Shown piece after piece: positions 34,641-43,142 of a stretch of DNA of 64,000 nucleotides. The position numbers and the translations under genes were made by a program. The stretch spans positions 36,076-100,075 of the forward strand of contig NZ_WPOO01000009.1 in NCBI RefSeq assembly GCF_009755265.1, written 5' to 3'. How positions within the stretch are numbered: position 1 is the stretch's first letter; each line of letters starts with the position of its first letter. The notes beneath the pieces are model-generated. The model saw nothing but the letters and a program-made list of their open reading frames with translations. It was not told the DNA's origin and ran no database searches. This stretch comes from Adlercreutzia rubneri. Lineage in GTDB: Bacteria > Actinomycetota > Coriobacteriia > Coriobacteriales > Eggerthellaceae.

Positions 34641-37600
34641 CTACGCCTTCTCGATATCGACCAGGAAACCCTTGACGTCGCGGGCCGCCCCCACGGGGCT
34701 TTCCGCCGCAGGGGCCAAAACGCCCCACACGGCTGCCGCAGCGCCCTCGTCGCCGAGGGTCATGCCGTTCAAGCACACATAGTGGCCCTCGTTGTCCTCG
34801 CATTGGAAGGGGCGGATGCGGTCGGTGACGAGCACCGGCGCCTCCGCGGATCCGCGCTCGTTGAACACGCGGGCCCACTTCCCCGTGGCCAGGCCGCGAA
34901 TGCGAGCCAAACTCGCCGACATTTCCACGAAGCAGCCGGGCTCCGCGGCAGCCAGCGTCTCGCTCAGGGCGCGCCGAGCGCCGTCGCGGCCGTCCGAGCC
35001 GTTGATGACCGCCGCAATGGGATAGGCCGCGCGATCCGCCTGCATAGAGGAGTAGTCCGGCGCCAGCGCATCGGCCACGGCGGCATCCACCGCCCCGTCG
35101 TCGCCTGCGGCACCGGGTGCCTTCGCGGCGGCCGCCAGCAGCACCGGAGAGGCGTAAGCCCCGTTCAGGCGATTGTTCAACGGGGACTCCAACGGTTCGT
35201 AGTGCTCGGGCACAGGCCCGTCGCCCAACCGGTCGGACACCAAAAGCCCCACCTGTTCCCAGGTACCGGGGAAGGCCTGGTTGTCCGGCTCGAGCCATCG
35301 TCCGTCGCGCAGAATCGGGAAGTCGGGCGCATCGATGCAGGCCCAGCTCTCCCCCTCCCAAGTAAGGAGATTGCGCTCGCGCACCCAGGGCTGGCCCGCC
35401 AAGTTCGCGCTCGCCCGGTTGCCGCGCACCCGCACGTTGCCGGGCCACGTGAAGCCCCAGCCGGGGAAAAGCCCCAGACCGCTCTCGTCGGCACCGTCGC
35501 GACGTCCCACGGGTTGCTCGGCCGCATCAGCCGCACTGGCGCCGTTCGACCACAGCCCCGCCAGGAAAGCCGCGCCGCAGGCCGTCGAGCCGTCGGCGCG
35601 CAGCCCGTCGGCACCTTCCAAAAGCACCAGCTCGCCGCCGTCCCAGTCGCTGTCCTCGACGACATAGCCGTTCATCGCCCAGGCCACCTTCACCAGATCG
35701 ATGCTGTCGGATGTCACGTAGTCCCACCGGGCCTTAAGGATCGGATCCGTCGCCGCACCGCCCTTGGTGTCGTACAGGTTGAACACGCGCTCCCACACAT
35801 CGCCGATGATGGCAGCGTCCGTGCGGCTCTCGGCCGCCGGCTCAACCGCCGCCGCAGCATGCTGCAGAAGGCGGCCGCCGCTCGCCCGGATGCCGGCCTT
35901 CTCGAAGCCGAGGGCGCTCGGCAGCTGGAACACCGTCGTCTGCTGCTGGGAGGGATCTTCCACCCGTTCCCAGAACGTAGCCGTGAGGTTCGGCGAGCCG
36001 TCGGTCACGACGAGCCACTCCAAGCGCCCCACGTCGTCGGCCGTAACGCCCGAAGACGCGCTCCCCACCAGATCGGCGCCCCACAGGAAACACCCCTGCA
36101 GCAAGCCTGTGCGCAGCGCCTCGCTGAACGACGCACCGCCAGTTGGCGCCTTGGGCAGCCAATCGTAGCCGTAATCGTTGTCGAAAGCCGCCTCCTCGCC
36201 CCACCACTCGCGCAGGGCCGACACCAGGGCACGGGACCGCAGAGAACCCGCGCCGGCCGGCTCGGTATGGGCCTCGAGCCACGCCTGGAGCGTCGTCTCG
36301 CCCTCGGTGGGCCAGGGAAGATCGCCGCAGAACATGTCCGGCGAAAGCCCCATGGCATCGGCCAGCCCCTCATTCGCAGCGCCCCCCAGGTAGGAGATGC
36401 CGCCCCCGGGCACGCCGATGTTGCCGAGCAGCAGCTGCACCACAGCGGCCGCGCGCGCCGCCTGGGCCCCCGTGCCGTGCTGCACGAGACCGGGCCCGGC
36501 CAGCACCTTGCCCGCCCCCTCCACCGCGCCCGTGGCCGCGAAGGCCCCGTAGGCGCGCTCGAGCAGCGACCGCTCCACGCCGCAGACGGTGGCCACCGTG
36601 TCCAAGTCGTAGCGGGCGAGAAACTCCTGCAGGCGCACCCAGGCGCAAGCCGGGTCCTGCAGCGTGATATTGCGCTCGCAGCGCGGCTGGGACGGCACGG
36701 CCCAGGCAGGGACGCCCTCACCGCGCACCCAGGAGAACTCGCCGTCGAAGCGCATGTTCCACGTGTCGAAGCCGTCGGTCTGATAGCCCCAACTGGTCTT
36801 GTCGTAGGTGCCGGTCATGGGATCCCAGCCGAAGAAGGCGCCGCTTGACGCGTCGAAGGAGAAGGCGGGGTCCATGAGGTAGGAGGCGTTGGTGAAATTC
36901 AGCACGTACTCGGGCTGCCAGAGGGAATTGTCCATGGCGTATTTGGCCAGCCCCCCGAGAAACGCGATGTCGGTGCCGGGGCGGATGGGCACGTGGATGT
37001 CGGCCATCTCGGCCGAGGCCGAGCGCAGCGGATCCACGGCGATCCAAAGCGCGCCCGCATCCCGGGCACGCTCGATCCAGCGAAGGGAGAGCGGCTGGCT
37101 TGTGGCAACATCGGCACCCAGAGTGAGCAGGCAGCCCGTGTTCGCGATATCGCTCCAGAGCCCGTCGGGCTCGGCGATGCCGAGGGTGGCCGCCACGCCC
37201 GCGGCGAAGGCGCGCCGCCCGAAGGCCGCCTCGGAATCGATGTTCACCACGCCCCAAGATCGCAGCGCCTTGGCGAGCAGGAACTGCTCCTCAGCCACAA
37301 GGCGCGCGCCGCCGAAGCTGCCGATGGCCCGAGTGCGCATGACCGGCACGCCGCGGGGACGCTTCCGGGCGCTGTAGTCGTTGTCGCCGTAGCCATCGTC
37401 GCCGTAGCCGCCGCGATCGCTCCAGTCCCATTCGTCGAAGCCCGTCTCGCCCTGCGTCTCATCGTCGGCCTCCGTGCCTTCGATGCTCTCTTCGAAGGTG
37501 GCGTCGCGAGTATCCTTCACCAGGTTGGCGATCTCGTCCAGCGCGCGATCCCAGGAGATGTCCTCCCACGCATCCGACCCGGCGCGCCGCACCCGGGGCG

Positions 37601-38030
37601 AGGTCAAGCGCCCGGGACTGGTCGTCGTCGCGCCTTCGCTCGCGGCGTCGTTGCCGCCCGCGCCATTGCCACTATCGTCATCCGCGTCGTCCTCGGTCGT
37701 CCCCTCGGGCGCCTTCCACAAGTCGGTCAGCGCCTGAGCGCGCAGGCAGAGCCGCCCTTCAGAGAATGGATTCGCGCCGTCGCCGTGCACGGCCGCCACC
37801 CGCCCGTCCTCCACATCGAGCACCAGCGTGCAGGCGCCCGGACACTCCTCGCAGACGACGACCGGCCCCGCAGGGGCCGCAGGCTCTTCGGCCGGCGCCT
37901 CGTCGGTGCCGGCGGCCTCTTCGGCGGCCTCTTCGTCGGCCCAGGCTCGATTCGGATCCAAACCCCATGCCGCGCTTCCAACCGCCACCGCGCCGGCGCC
38001 GGCCAGAAAGCCTCTCCGCGTCAATTTCAT
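34641..38030 (-). CDS. Tat-exported molybdopterin oxidoreductase, formate dehydrogenase-like, lacking the Sec/Cys ligand
   Basis: A twin-arginine signal (TRRGFLAGAGAVAVGSAAWG) precedes a [4Fe-4S] motif, CEECPGACTLVLDVEDG, with the fourth Cys in GRLCLRAQAL. Over most of its 1129 residues it follows the alpha subunit of formate dehydrogenase N/O: RPGTDIAFLGGLAKY, LLLGNIGVPGGGISYLGG, VKGFLVDIEKA at the end. Where that family has the molybdenum/tungsten ligand Sec or Cys followed by catalytic His, this protein reads NIDSEAAFGRRAFAAG, so both residues appear replaced by Gly and Arg (codons near 37218). No in-frame TGA is present. It probably acts on another substrate or without that ligand. A charged insertion lies at residues 170-215. 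Confidence 0.88.
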   Translation of the reverse strand: MKLTRRGFLAGAGAVAVGSAAWGLDPNRAWADEEAAEEAAGTDEAPAEEPAAPAGPVVVCEECPGACTLVLDVEDGRVAAVHGDGANPFSEGRLCLRAQALTDLWKAPEGTTEDDADDDSGNGAGGNDAASEGATTTSPGRLTSPRVRRAGSDAWEDISWDRALDEIANLVKDTRDATFEESIEGTEADDETQGETGFDEWDWSDRGGYGDDGYGDNDYSARKRPRGVPVMRTRAIGSFGGARLVAEEQFLLAKALRSWGVVNIDSEAAFGRRAFAAGVAATLGIAEPDGLWSDIANTGCLLTLGADVATSQPLSLRWIERARDAGALWIAVDPLRSASAEMADIHVPIRPGTDIAFLGGLAKYAMDNSLWQPEYVLNFTNASYLMDPAFSFDASSGAFFGWDPMTGTYDKTSWGYQTDGFDTWNMRFDGEFSWVRGEGVPAWAVPSQPRCERNITLQDPACAWVRLQEFLARYDLDTVATVCGVERSLLERAYGAFAATGAVEGAGKVLAGPGLVQHGTGAQAARAAAVVQLLLGNIGVPGGGISYLGGAANEGLADAMGLSPDMFCGDLPWPTEGETTLQAWLEAHTEPAGAGSLRSRALVSALREWWGEEAAFDNDYGYDWLPKAPTGGASFSEALRTGLLQGCFLWGADLVGSASSGVTADDVGRLEWLVVTDGSPNLTATFWERVEDPSQQQTTVFQLPSALGFEKAGIRASGGRLLQHAAAAVEPAAESRTDAAIIGDVWERVFNLYDTKGGAATDPILKARWDYVTSDSIDLVKVAWAMNGYVVEDSDWDGGELVLLEGADGLRADGSTACGAAFLAGLWSNGASAADAAEQPVGRRDGADESGLGLFPGWGFTWPGNVRVRGNRASANLAGQPWVRERNLLTWEGESWACIDAPDFPILRDGRWLEPDNQAFPGTWEQVGLLVSDRLGDGPVPEHYEPLESPLNNRLNGAYASPVLLAAAAKAPGAAGDDGAVDAAVADALAPDYSSMQADRAAYPIAAVINGSDGRDGARRALSETLAAAEPGCFVEMSASLARIRGLATGKWARVFNERGSAEAPVLVTDRIRPFQCEDNEGHYVCLNGMTLGDEGAAAAVWGVLAPAAESPVGAARDVKGFLVDIEKA

Positions 38031-38297
38031 GGACGAACGTCTCCTTCGCACAGGCCCGCGTCCTGCTAGCGCAAGCCTATTCACACCCTGTCTCTTAGAG
38101 CCTTCATTTTCACACAAGAGACCGTCGTGCGCGCGCTCAAAAACCCCGAGCGCGCGCCGTAGGCGAGATGCCCACAAGTTGTCCACGATTACGGCGCTGA
38201 TCTGCCCATTGATGAGGTTTCTCCTTGTCTTTTCCCATTGGAAACATTCGCCCCCTAACCTAAGCGCATCAGAAAACCGCACCATGAAGGAGGCCCC

Positions 38298-39533
38298 ATG
38301 GCCCGCATCAATCGCAACTACGAGAAGCTGCCCGGCAGCTACCTGTTCTCGGAAATCGCCCGCCGCACCGCCGCCTACCAGGAGGCGAACCCCGAAGCGC
38401 GCCTCATCAAGATGGGCATCGGGGATGTCACCCGCCCGCTCGCCCCGGCCGTCGTCGCCGCCATGCATGCCGCCGTAAACGACCTCGCCGCTGCCGAAAC
38501 CTTCCACGGCTACGGCCCCGAGCAGGGCTACGCCTTTTTGCGCGACGCCATCGCCGAGCACGATTTCGCCGCGCGGAACATCGCCATCGCCCCTGACGAG
38601 ATCTTCGTCTCCGACGGCGCCAAGAGCGACTGCGGCAACATCGGCGATATCTTCGCCGAGGACAACATCGTGGCCGTGTGCGATCCGGTCTATCCTGTCT
38701 ACGTGGACACCAACGCCATGGCCGGCCGCGCCGGCGACTACGATGCGGATACCGAGCGCTGGACGAACATCGTCTACATGCCCACCACCGCCGAGAACGA
38801 CTTCACGCCGGCCCTGCCCGACGTGCCCGTCGACCTCATCTACCTTTGCTCGCCGAACAATCCCACGGGCACGGTGCTTTCCCGCGAGGCCCTGCAAAGA
38901 TGGGTCGACTTCGCCAACGCCACCGACGCCGTCATCCTCTTCGATGCCGCCTACGAGCGCTTCATCGCCGATGCCGCCATTCCCCACTCCATCTACGAGA
39001 TCCCCGGTGCGAAGACGTGCGCCATCGAGTTCCGCAGCTTCTCGAAGACCGCCGGCTTTACCGGGGCCCGCTGCGGATACACCGTGGTGCCGCGCGATTT
39101 GGTGCGCGAGGGACAGAGCCTAAACGCGATGTGGAACCGCCGTCAAACAACGAAGTTCAACGGCGCCTCCTATGTCATCCAGCGCGGCGCGGCGGCCATC
39201 TACACCCCCGAAGGCGCGGCCCAGGTGGACGAGACCATCGACTTCTACCGCACCAACGCCCGCACGATCAAGGAGGGCCTGGCCGCTGCCGGCCTTGAGG
39301 TGTACGGCGCCGACAACAGCCCATACGTGTGGTGCCGCACTCCCAATGGCACCGACTCCTGGGGCTTCTTCAACCGCCTTCTGGAAGAGGCGAACGTCAT
39401 CACCACCCCCGGCGCCGGCTTCGGGCCGGCCGGCGAGGGCTATATCCGGCTCACCGCCTTCGGCGACGCCGAGGACACCAAGGAGGCGGTCGAGCGCATC
39501 AAGCGGATGCTCGATGCCGAGAGTCGCGACTAG
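38298..39533 (+). CDS. dapL: LL-diaminopimelate aminotransferase
   Basis: Converts tetrahydrodipicolinate to LL-diaminopimelate using glutamate and PLP, bypassing the succinylase/acetylase steps. It is a class I/II aminotransferase of 411 residues with the DapL start INRNYEKLPGSYLFSEIARR, the substrate-binding IGDVTRPL, SPNNPTGTVL, and the PLP lysine in RSFSKTAGFTGARCGY. ATG 38298 follows AAGGAGG. Together with ddh at 2.9 kb the organism would have two ways from tetrahydrodipicolinate toward meso-DAP; DapL needs the epimerase DapF, which is not in the window. It is a single-gene unit divergent from the molybdopterin operon. Confidence 0.95.
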   Translation: MARINRNYEKLPGSYLFSEIARRTAAYQEANPEARLIKMGIGDVTRPLAPAVVAAMHAAVNDLAAAETFHGYGPEQGYAFLRDAIAEHDFAARNIAIAPDEIFVSDGAKSDCGNIGDIFAEDNIVAVCDPVYPVYVDTNAMAGRAGDYDADTERWTNIVYMPTTAENDFTPALPDVPVDLIYLCSPNNPTGTVLSREALQRWVDFANATDAVILFDAAYERFIADAAIPHSIYEIPGAKTCAIEFRSFSKTAGFTGARCGYTVVPRDLVREGQSLNAMWNRRQTTKFNGASYVIQRGAAAIYTPEGAAQVDETIDFYRTNARTIKEGLAAAGLEVYGADNSPYVWCRTPNGTDSWGFFNRLLEEANVITTPGAGFGPAGEGYIRLTAFGDAEDTKEAVERIKRMLDAESRD

Positions 39534-39688
39534 CCGAAGCGCACCACGGAATCGGCGCTCAGTCGAGCCCGCGCGCCGATTGCTGACGCTTGTCAACAAT
39601 CGCTCCACAATTGATCGTCGACCGCGCAACTCAACAATACACCGCTATACTGGTCGCATTGCATCGTCCCCGATCCAAGGAGATCACC

Positions 39689-40486
39689 ATGAACACCAAC
39701 CATGCTAAGGCCATCAAGGGCATGAGCATCGCCAATATCGTGCTCGCTGCCCTCGGCATTCTCGGCATGCTCATCGCCTGGGCAGGCCTCGGCGTCGGCG
39801 GCGCCGCCATTTCCGGCTCCGGCTACGACTACTTCTACACCGAAGACGGCCTCTATTTCACCACCGATGACGTGTCGGCGCTGCTCGGCATGCTGGGCTT
39901 CCTCGTCTTTCTCGTGATCGTCTGCGCCGTGCTCATCCTCGTCGCTGGCATCCTCGGCGTGCGCGGCGCGGCCAAGCCCGAGAAGCTGCGCGGCATCATG
40001 ATCTGGAACATCGTCGCCGCCGTGGTGAGCCTCCTTTCCTGCTGCTGGGTGTCGCTCGTGCTCTGCATCATCGTGGCCGTGTTCGCCAACAAGGACCGCG
40101 CCCTGTACGCCGCCCCCGCTCCGGCCGCTCCCTACGGCTACGCCCCGGCCGCTGCGCCTGTCGCACCGGTAGCCCCGCAGCAGCCCGTGCAGCCCGCAGC
40201 CGCTGCGCCCCAGCAGCCTGCCGCCCCGGCCGCCGCTGTTCCCGTGGCCGCCGCCGTGATGGAGACCGTCGAGGAGGACACCTTCGCTCCGGCTGAAACT
40301 CCGGAGGAAGCCGCCGAGGCCGCAGCCGAGCCCGCCATCATCCTGCCCGACAACTACATCGAAGATGCCCAGGCCGGCGTGACCGTCGTCGAGGAGATCC
40401 CCTCCGACGCCGACACCGCAGCCGCCGACGCTGCGACCGCCGACGCTGCGACCGACGCCGCCGACAACGACAAGCCCACCGCCTAG
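39689..40486 (+). CDS. Multi-pass membrane protein with Pro/Ala-rich acidic tail
   Basis: No characterised family is recognised. Residues 5-140 contain about three hydrophobic segments (GMSIANIVLAALGILGMLIA, ALLGMLGFLVFLVIVCAVLI, IMIWNIVAAVVSLLSCCWVS) separated by short loops. The remainder, about 120 residues, is low complexity: first Pro, Ala and Gln (PVAPQQPVQPAAAAPQQP), then acidic. The layout recalls small DUF4190-like envelope proteins. ATG 39689 follows AAGGAGATCACC. It is followed by a clear terminator and seems to be its own unit. A link to the upstream dapL is not apparent. Confidence 0.8.
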   Translation: MNTNHAKAIKGMSIANIVLAALGILGMLIAWAGLGVGGAAISGSGYDYFYTEDGLYFTTDDVSALLGMLGFLVFLVIVCAVLILVAGILGVRGAAKPEKLRGIMIWNIVAAVVSLLSCCWVSLVLCIIVAVFANKDRALYAAPAPAAPYGYAPAAAPVAPVAPQQPVQPAAAAPQQPAAPAAAVPVAAAVMETVEEDTFAPAETPEEAAEAAAEPAIILPDNYIEDAQAGVTVVEEIPSDADTAAADAATADAATDAADNDKPTA

Positions 40487-40533
40487 CGCGAAAATTCCCT
40501 GAGCAGCCTTCACAGCACTGGCAGCCAACCGCC

Positions 40534-40571
40534 AAAAGACCTCCCGCCTCCGGTCAGGAGGTCTTTTCTTT
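40534..40571 (+). terminator. Rho-independent terminator
   Basis: AAAAGACCTCC and GGAGGTCTTTT form a perfect eleven-base stem with a twelve-base loop, followed by CTTTT. It ends the membrane-protein transcript 48 bases after the stop. Confidence 0.9.
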
Positions 40572-40783
40572 TGAGCACTTTTCTGACCACTTTTCCATGT
40601 AATTGCGATGCCGCCGTCTGCAGTGCCGGACAAAAACTGGGGGTTTGGTATCTTTGGGCGCTCTCGCTCTGGCAAGATGGTGGGGTGCTCCCGACGTACC
40701 AAGTCACCTCCACTGAGTAAGATAGTTGCCGAACTGCTTCGGAAAGGCAACGGGGCGGGGACTTAGCCGGCCGGGAGGAGGCC

Positions 40784-40829
40784 TATAATCGAATTGCGGG
40801 ACGAAAGCGCGCCCAAGCGCGCCCGCAAT
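40784..40829 (+). promoter_or_regulatory. Promoter -10 box and leader hairpin of the CDF transporter gene
   Basis: TATAAT at 40784-40789 is a consensus -10 box without a good -35. Four bases later ATTGCGGG (40793-40800) pairs with CCCGCAAT (40822-40829), with an inner GCGCG/CGCGC stem. The mRNA therefore probably begins in a stable hairpin, with about 65 more untranslated bases before the ATG. It does not match a riboswitch I know. The remaining intergenic bases from 40572 hold one copy of a short CAAAAAC motif near 40631. Confidence 0.55.
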
Positions 40830-40895
40830 CTGTGCGCCACGAGACGCGCCGCCGAAGCAGCGAGCAGGACAGCAACATCATCAGGGGTGAGAGTC

Positions 40896-42005
40896 ATGAA
40901 CCGCGAGAGGGAAATCGTCAAGGCGAGCATCTACGGCATTATCGGCAATGCGCTGCTCGTCGCCTTCAAGATGGCCGTCGGGTTCATGTCCCATTCCATC
41001 GCCATCATCTTGGACGGCGTGAACAATGCCACCGACGCGCTGTCCTCCATCGTCACCATCGTGGGCACGAAGCTCGCCGGGCGCCGGCCCGACCGCCACC
41101 ACCCCTTCGGCTACGGCCGCGTGGAGTACCTCACCAGCGTCGTCATCGCCATCATCATCCTCGTGGCCGGCTTCATCTCCCTGCGCGAATCCATCGACAA
41201 GATCATCCACCCCGGCACGCCCAGCTACTCGGCCATCACCATCATCGTCATCGTGGTGGCCATCCTCGCGAAGATCGCCATCGGCATCATGTTCAAGCGC
41301 TTCGGCGACAAGACGAACTCCGAGGCCCTCATCGCTTCGGGCATTGATTCCAACTACGACGCGGTGCTCTCGGCCGGCACGCTCGTGGTAGCGGCGGCCC
41401 AGAACTTCTGGGGCCTGAACATCGACGGCGCCGTGGGCCTCATCATCTCGCTTGTGGTTCTGAAGGCCGGCTTCGAAGTGCTCGGCGACGCCCTCTCGCC
41501 GCTTATCGGCGGCCCGGAGGACAAGAAGCTCGTCGACGACATCATCGCCTACACCAACAGTTTCCCCGATGTGAGCGGCACCTACGACGTGGTGCTGGAC
41601 AACTTCGGCCCCAACGAAGTCTTGGGCTCGGTGCACATCGAAGTGCCCGACGATATGTGCGCCCGCGACATCCACGCCCTCACCCGCCAGATCAGCGAAG
41701 GGCTCGCCGAGAAGTTCGGCATCCTCGCCACCGTGGGCATCTACGCCGCCAACACGACCGGTGCGTTCGCCCCTCTGCATGCCGACCTCGACGCCCTCGC
41801 GAAAAGCGACCCGGCGATCCTGCAGGTGCACGGCTTCTACGTGGACGAGAAAACCTCGACCGTCTACTTCGATTTGGTCATAGGCTTTAAGGCCGGCGAC
41901 GATGCCATCCGCGACAAAATAATCGCCCATCTGAAGGAAAAATACCCCGATTACACCTACAATGTCGTCATCGACCACGATTACGAAGACGATCAGCCAA
42001 CGTAG
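40896..42005 (+). CDS. Cation diffusion facilitator, probably manganese-type
   Basis: Exports divalent metal in exchange for protons. Six membrane segments are followed by a cytoplasmic metal-binding domain and a C-terminal extension. The metal-site helices read ILDGVNNATDAL (TM2) and IASGIDSNYDAVLS (TM5). Zinc CDFs carry a His in TM5 (HxxxD); a DxxxD here, with NxxxD in TM2, fits the Mn-CDF subgroup. DRHHPFGYGRVEYL is the usual loop between TM2 and TM3. ATG 40896 is used because AGGGGTGAGAG precedes it; 34 upstream codons are open but untypical. A WYL regulator gene follows 25 bases later and may control or share its expression. Confidence 0.9.
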   Translation: MNREREIVKASIYGIIGNALLVAFKMAVGFMSHSIAIILDGVNNATDALSSIVTIVGTKLAGRRPDRHHPFGYGRVEYLTSVVIAIIILVAGFISLRESIDKIIHPGTPSYSAITIIVIVVAILAKIAIGIMFKRFGDKTNSEALIASGIDSNYDAVLSAGTLVVAAAQNFWGLNIDGAVGLIISLVVLKAGFEVLGDALSPLIGGPEDKKLVDDIIAYTNSFPDVSGTYDVVLDNFGPNEVLGSVHIEVPDDMCARDIHALTRQISEGLAEKFGILATVGIYAANTTGAFAPLHADLDALAKSDPAILQVHGFYVDEKTSTVYFDLVIGFKAGDDAIRDKIIAHLKEKYPDYTYNVVIDHDYEDDQPT

Positions 42006-42030
42006 GCGATCATGGGGAAAGGGGCGCACG

Positions 42031-43011
42031 ATGGCGGGCGAGAGCCAGAAACTGAAGCTGCTCAACCTCGCCAAGATGCTCTGCGAGCGCACCGACGAGA
42101 GCCACGGCCTCACCTGCCCCGAAATCATCGCCGGGCTGGCCGAGGCGGGCATCGAGGCCGAGCGCAAATCGGTGTACCGCGACTTGGACGCCCTTCGCGA
42201 CTTCGGTCTCGACATCGCGAAGCTTCCCACGTACCCGGTCAGCTACGCCCTCGTCTCGCGCACCTTCACCGCCGCCGAGCTCATGCTGCTCACCGACGCC
42301 GTGCAGTCCTCGCGCTTTCTCACGGTTCGCATGGCCCATCGCCTCACCGAAGGCCTGGCGTCTCTGGGCTCCTGCCACCAGGCCGCCGCGCTTTCCAAGA
42401 ACGTGCACGTGGAAGGCCGCATCAAGATGCAGAACGAATCGGTGTTCCACCACGTGGACACCTTGCACGAGGCCATCCGCCGCCACCGGCAGGTGGCCTT
42501 CCGCTACGTGAAGCACGACGCGAACAAGCACCCACAGCCCCAAGGGGGCGGCCGCATCTACTGCGAGACGCCGGTGTGCCTCATTTACTCCGAGGGCTGC
42601 TACTACCTCATCGCCTACAACGAGAAGCACGACTCCTTCCCCAGCTACCGCGTCGACCGCATGCAGGGGCTGCGCATCACCGACGAGGCGGCCGTGCGCA
42701 ACGAGCGCATCGCCACCTTCGATGCGGCGGCCTACACTTCTCGCACGTTCTCCATGTTCGGCGGCGAGACGACGCCGGCGACGCTGCTGGTGGAGGAATC
42801 GGTCATGAGCGCCATTATCGACCGCTTCGGCAAGGACGTGGAAAGCGCGCCGGTGGATGCGACCCATGCCCGCGTGCACGTCACCGTGGCCGCCAGCCCC
42901 GTCTTCTTCGGCTGGCTCGCCCAGTTCGGCACCGCCGTGCGTCTGGAGGCCCCCAGCGCCCTGGCTCGCCAGTACGCCGACTACCTGAGAGACATCGCCG
43001 ACAGCTATTAG
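42031..43011 (+). CDS. WYL-domain transcriptional regulator
   Basis: An N-terminal winged helix (KLLNLAKMLCERTDES, SVYRDLDALRDFG) of the DeoR/HTH_11 type is followed by a central WYL domain (HRQVAFRYVKHD, CLIYSEGCYYLIAYNE) and a C-terminal WCX extension that ends in ARQYADYLRDIADSY. WYL domains bind ligands or nucleic acids in many bacterial regulators. ATG 42031 follows GGGGAAAGGGG. The 25-base gap to the metal transporter suggests one transcript. Its 326 residues are normal. Targets and ligand are unknown. Confidence 0.9.
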   Translation: MAGESQKLKLLNLAKMLCERTDESHGLTCPEIIAGLAEAGIEAERKSVYRDLDALRDFGLDIAKLPTYPVSYALVSRTFTAAELMLLTDAVQSSRFLTVRMAHRLTEGLASLGSCHQAAALSKNVHVEGRIKMQNESVFHHVDTLHEAIRRHRQVAFRYVKHDANKHPQPQGGGRIYCETPVCLIYSEGCYYLIAYNEKHDSFPSYRVDRMQGLRITDEAAVRNERIATFDAAAYTSRTFSMFGGETTPATLLVEESVMSAIIDRFGKDVESAPVDATHARVHVTVAASPVFFGWLAQFGTAVRLEAPSALARQYADYLRDIADSY

Positions 43012-43050
43012 CCTCGTCGCGCGCACCCGGACGGGGCAATCGCGCCTTCC

Positions 43051-43136
43051 CCGTAGGGTCTGACCTTGGTCAGCCCTCTGCAAGCGGGACAATTATGCAC
43101 GACAAAACAGGGGCGACCAAGGTCGCCCCCTACGGG
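43051..43136. repeat. Palindromic intergenic repeat, copy C
   Basis: Left arm 43051-43077 (core CTGACC-TT-GGTCAG, preceded by CCGTAGGG) and right arm 43110-43136 (core GGGGCGACC-AA-GGTCGCCCC, followed by CTACGGG), 32 bases apart. The right arm is nearly identical to that of copy B. It lies between the convergent WYL regulator and hybrid kinase genes, touching neither. Confidence 0.8.
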
Positions 43137-43142
43137 CGTATC

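Noticed and set aside
34782..36848. Very long open frame on the plus strand opposite the molybdopterin oxidoreductase gene
   Set aside because: It is a high-GC mirror frame with no domain and with His/Gly/Arg-rich composition. The minus-strand protein has clear family motifs throughout.
37218..37220. Possible selenocysteine codon in the formate-dehydrogenase-like gene
   Set aside because: The codon at the expected position is GGG, not TGA, and no in-frame TGA or SECIS-like need was seen.
40784..40895. Manganese (yybP-ykoY) riboswitch before the CDF transporter
   Set aside because: The leader forms a hairpin, but the conserved loop sequences of that riboswitch class were not found.
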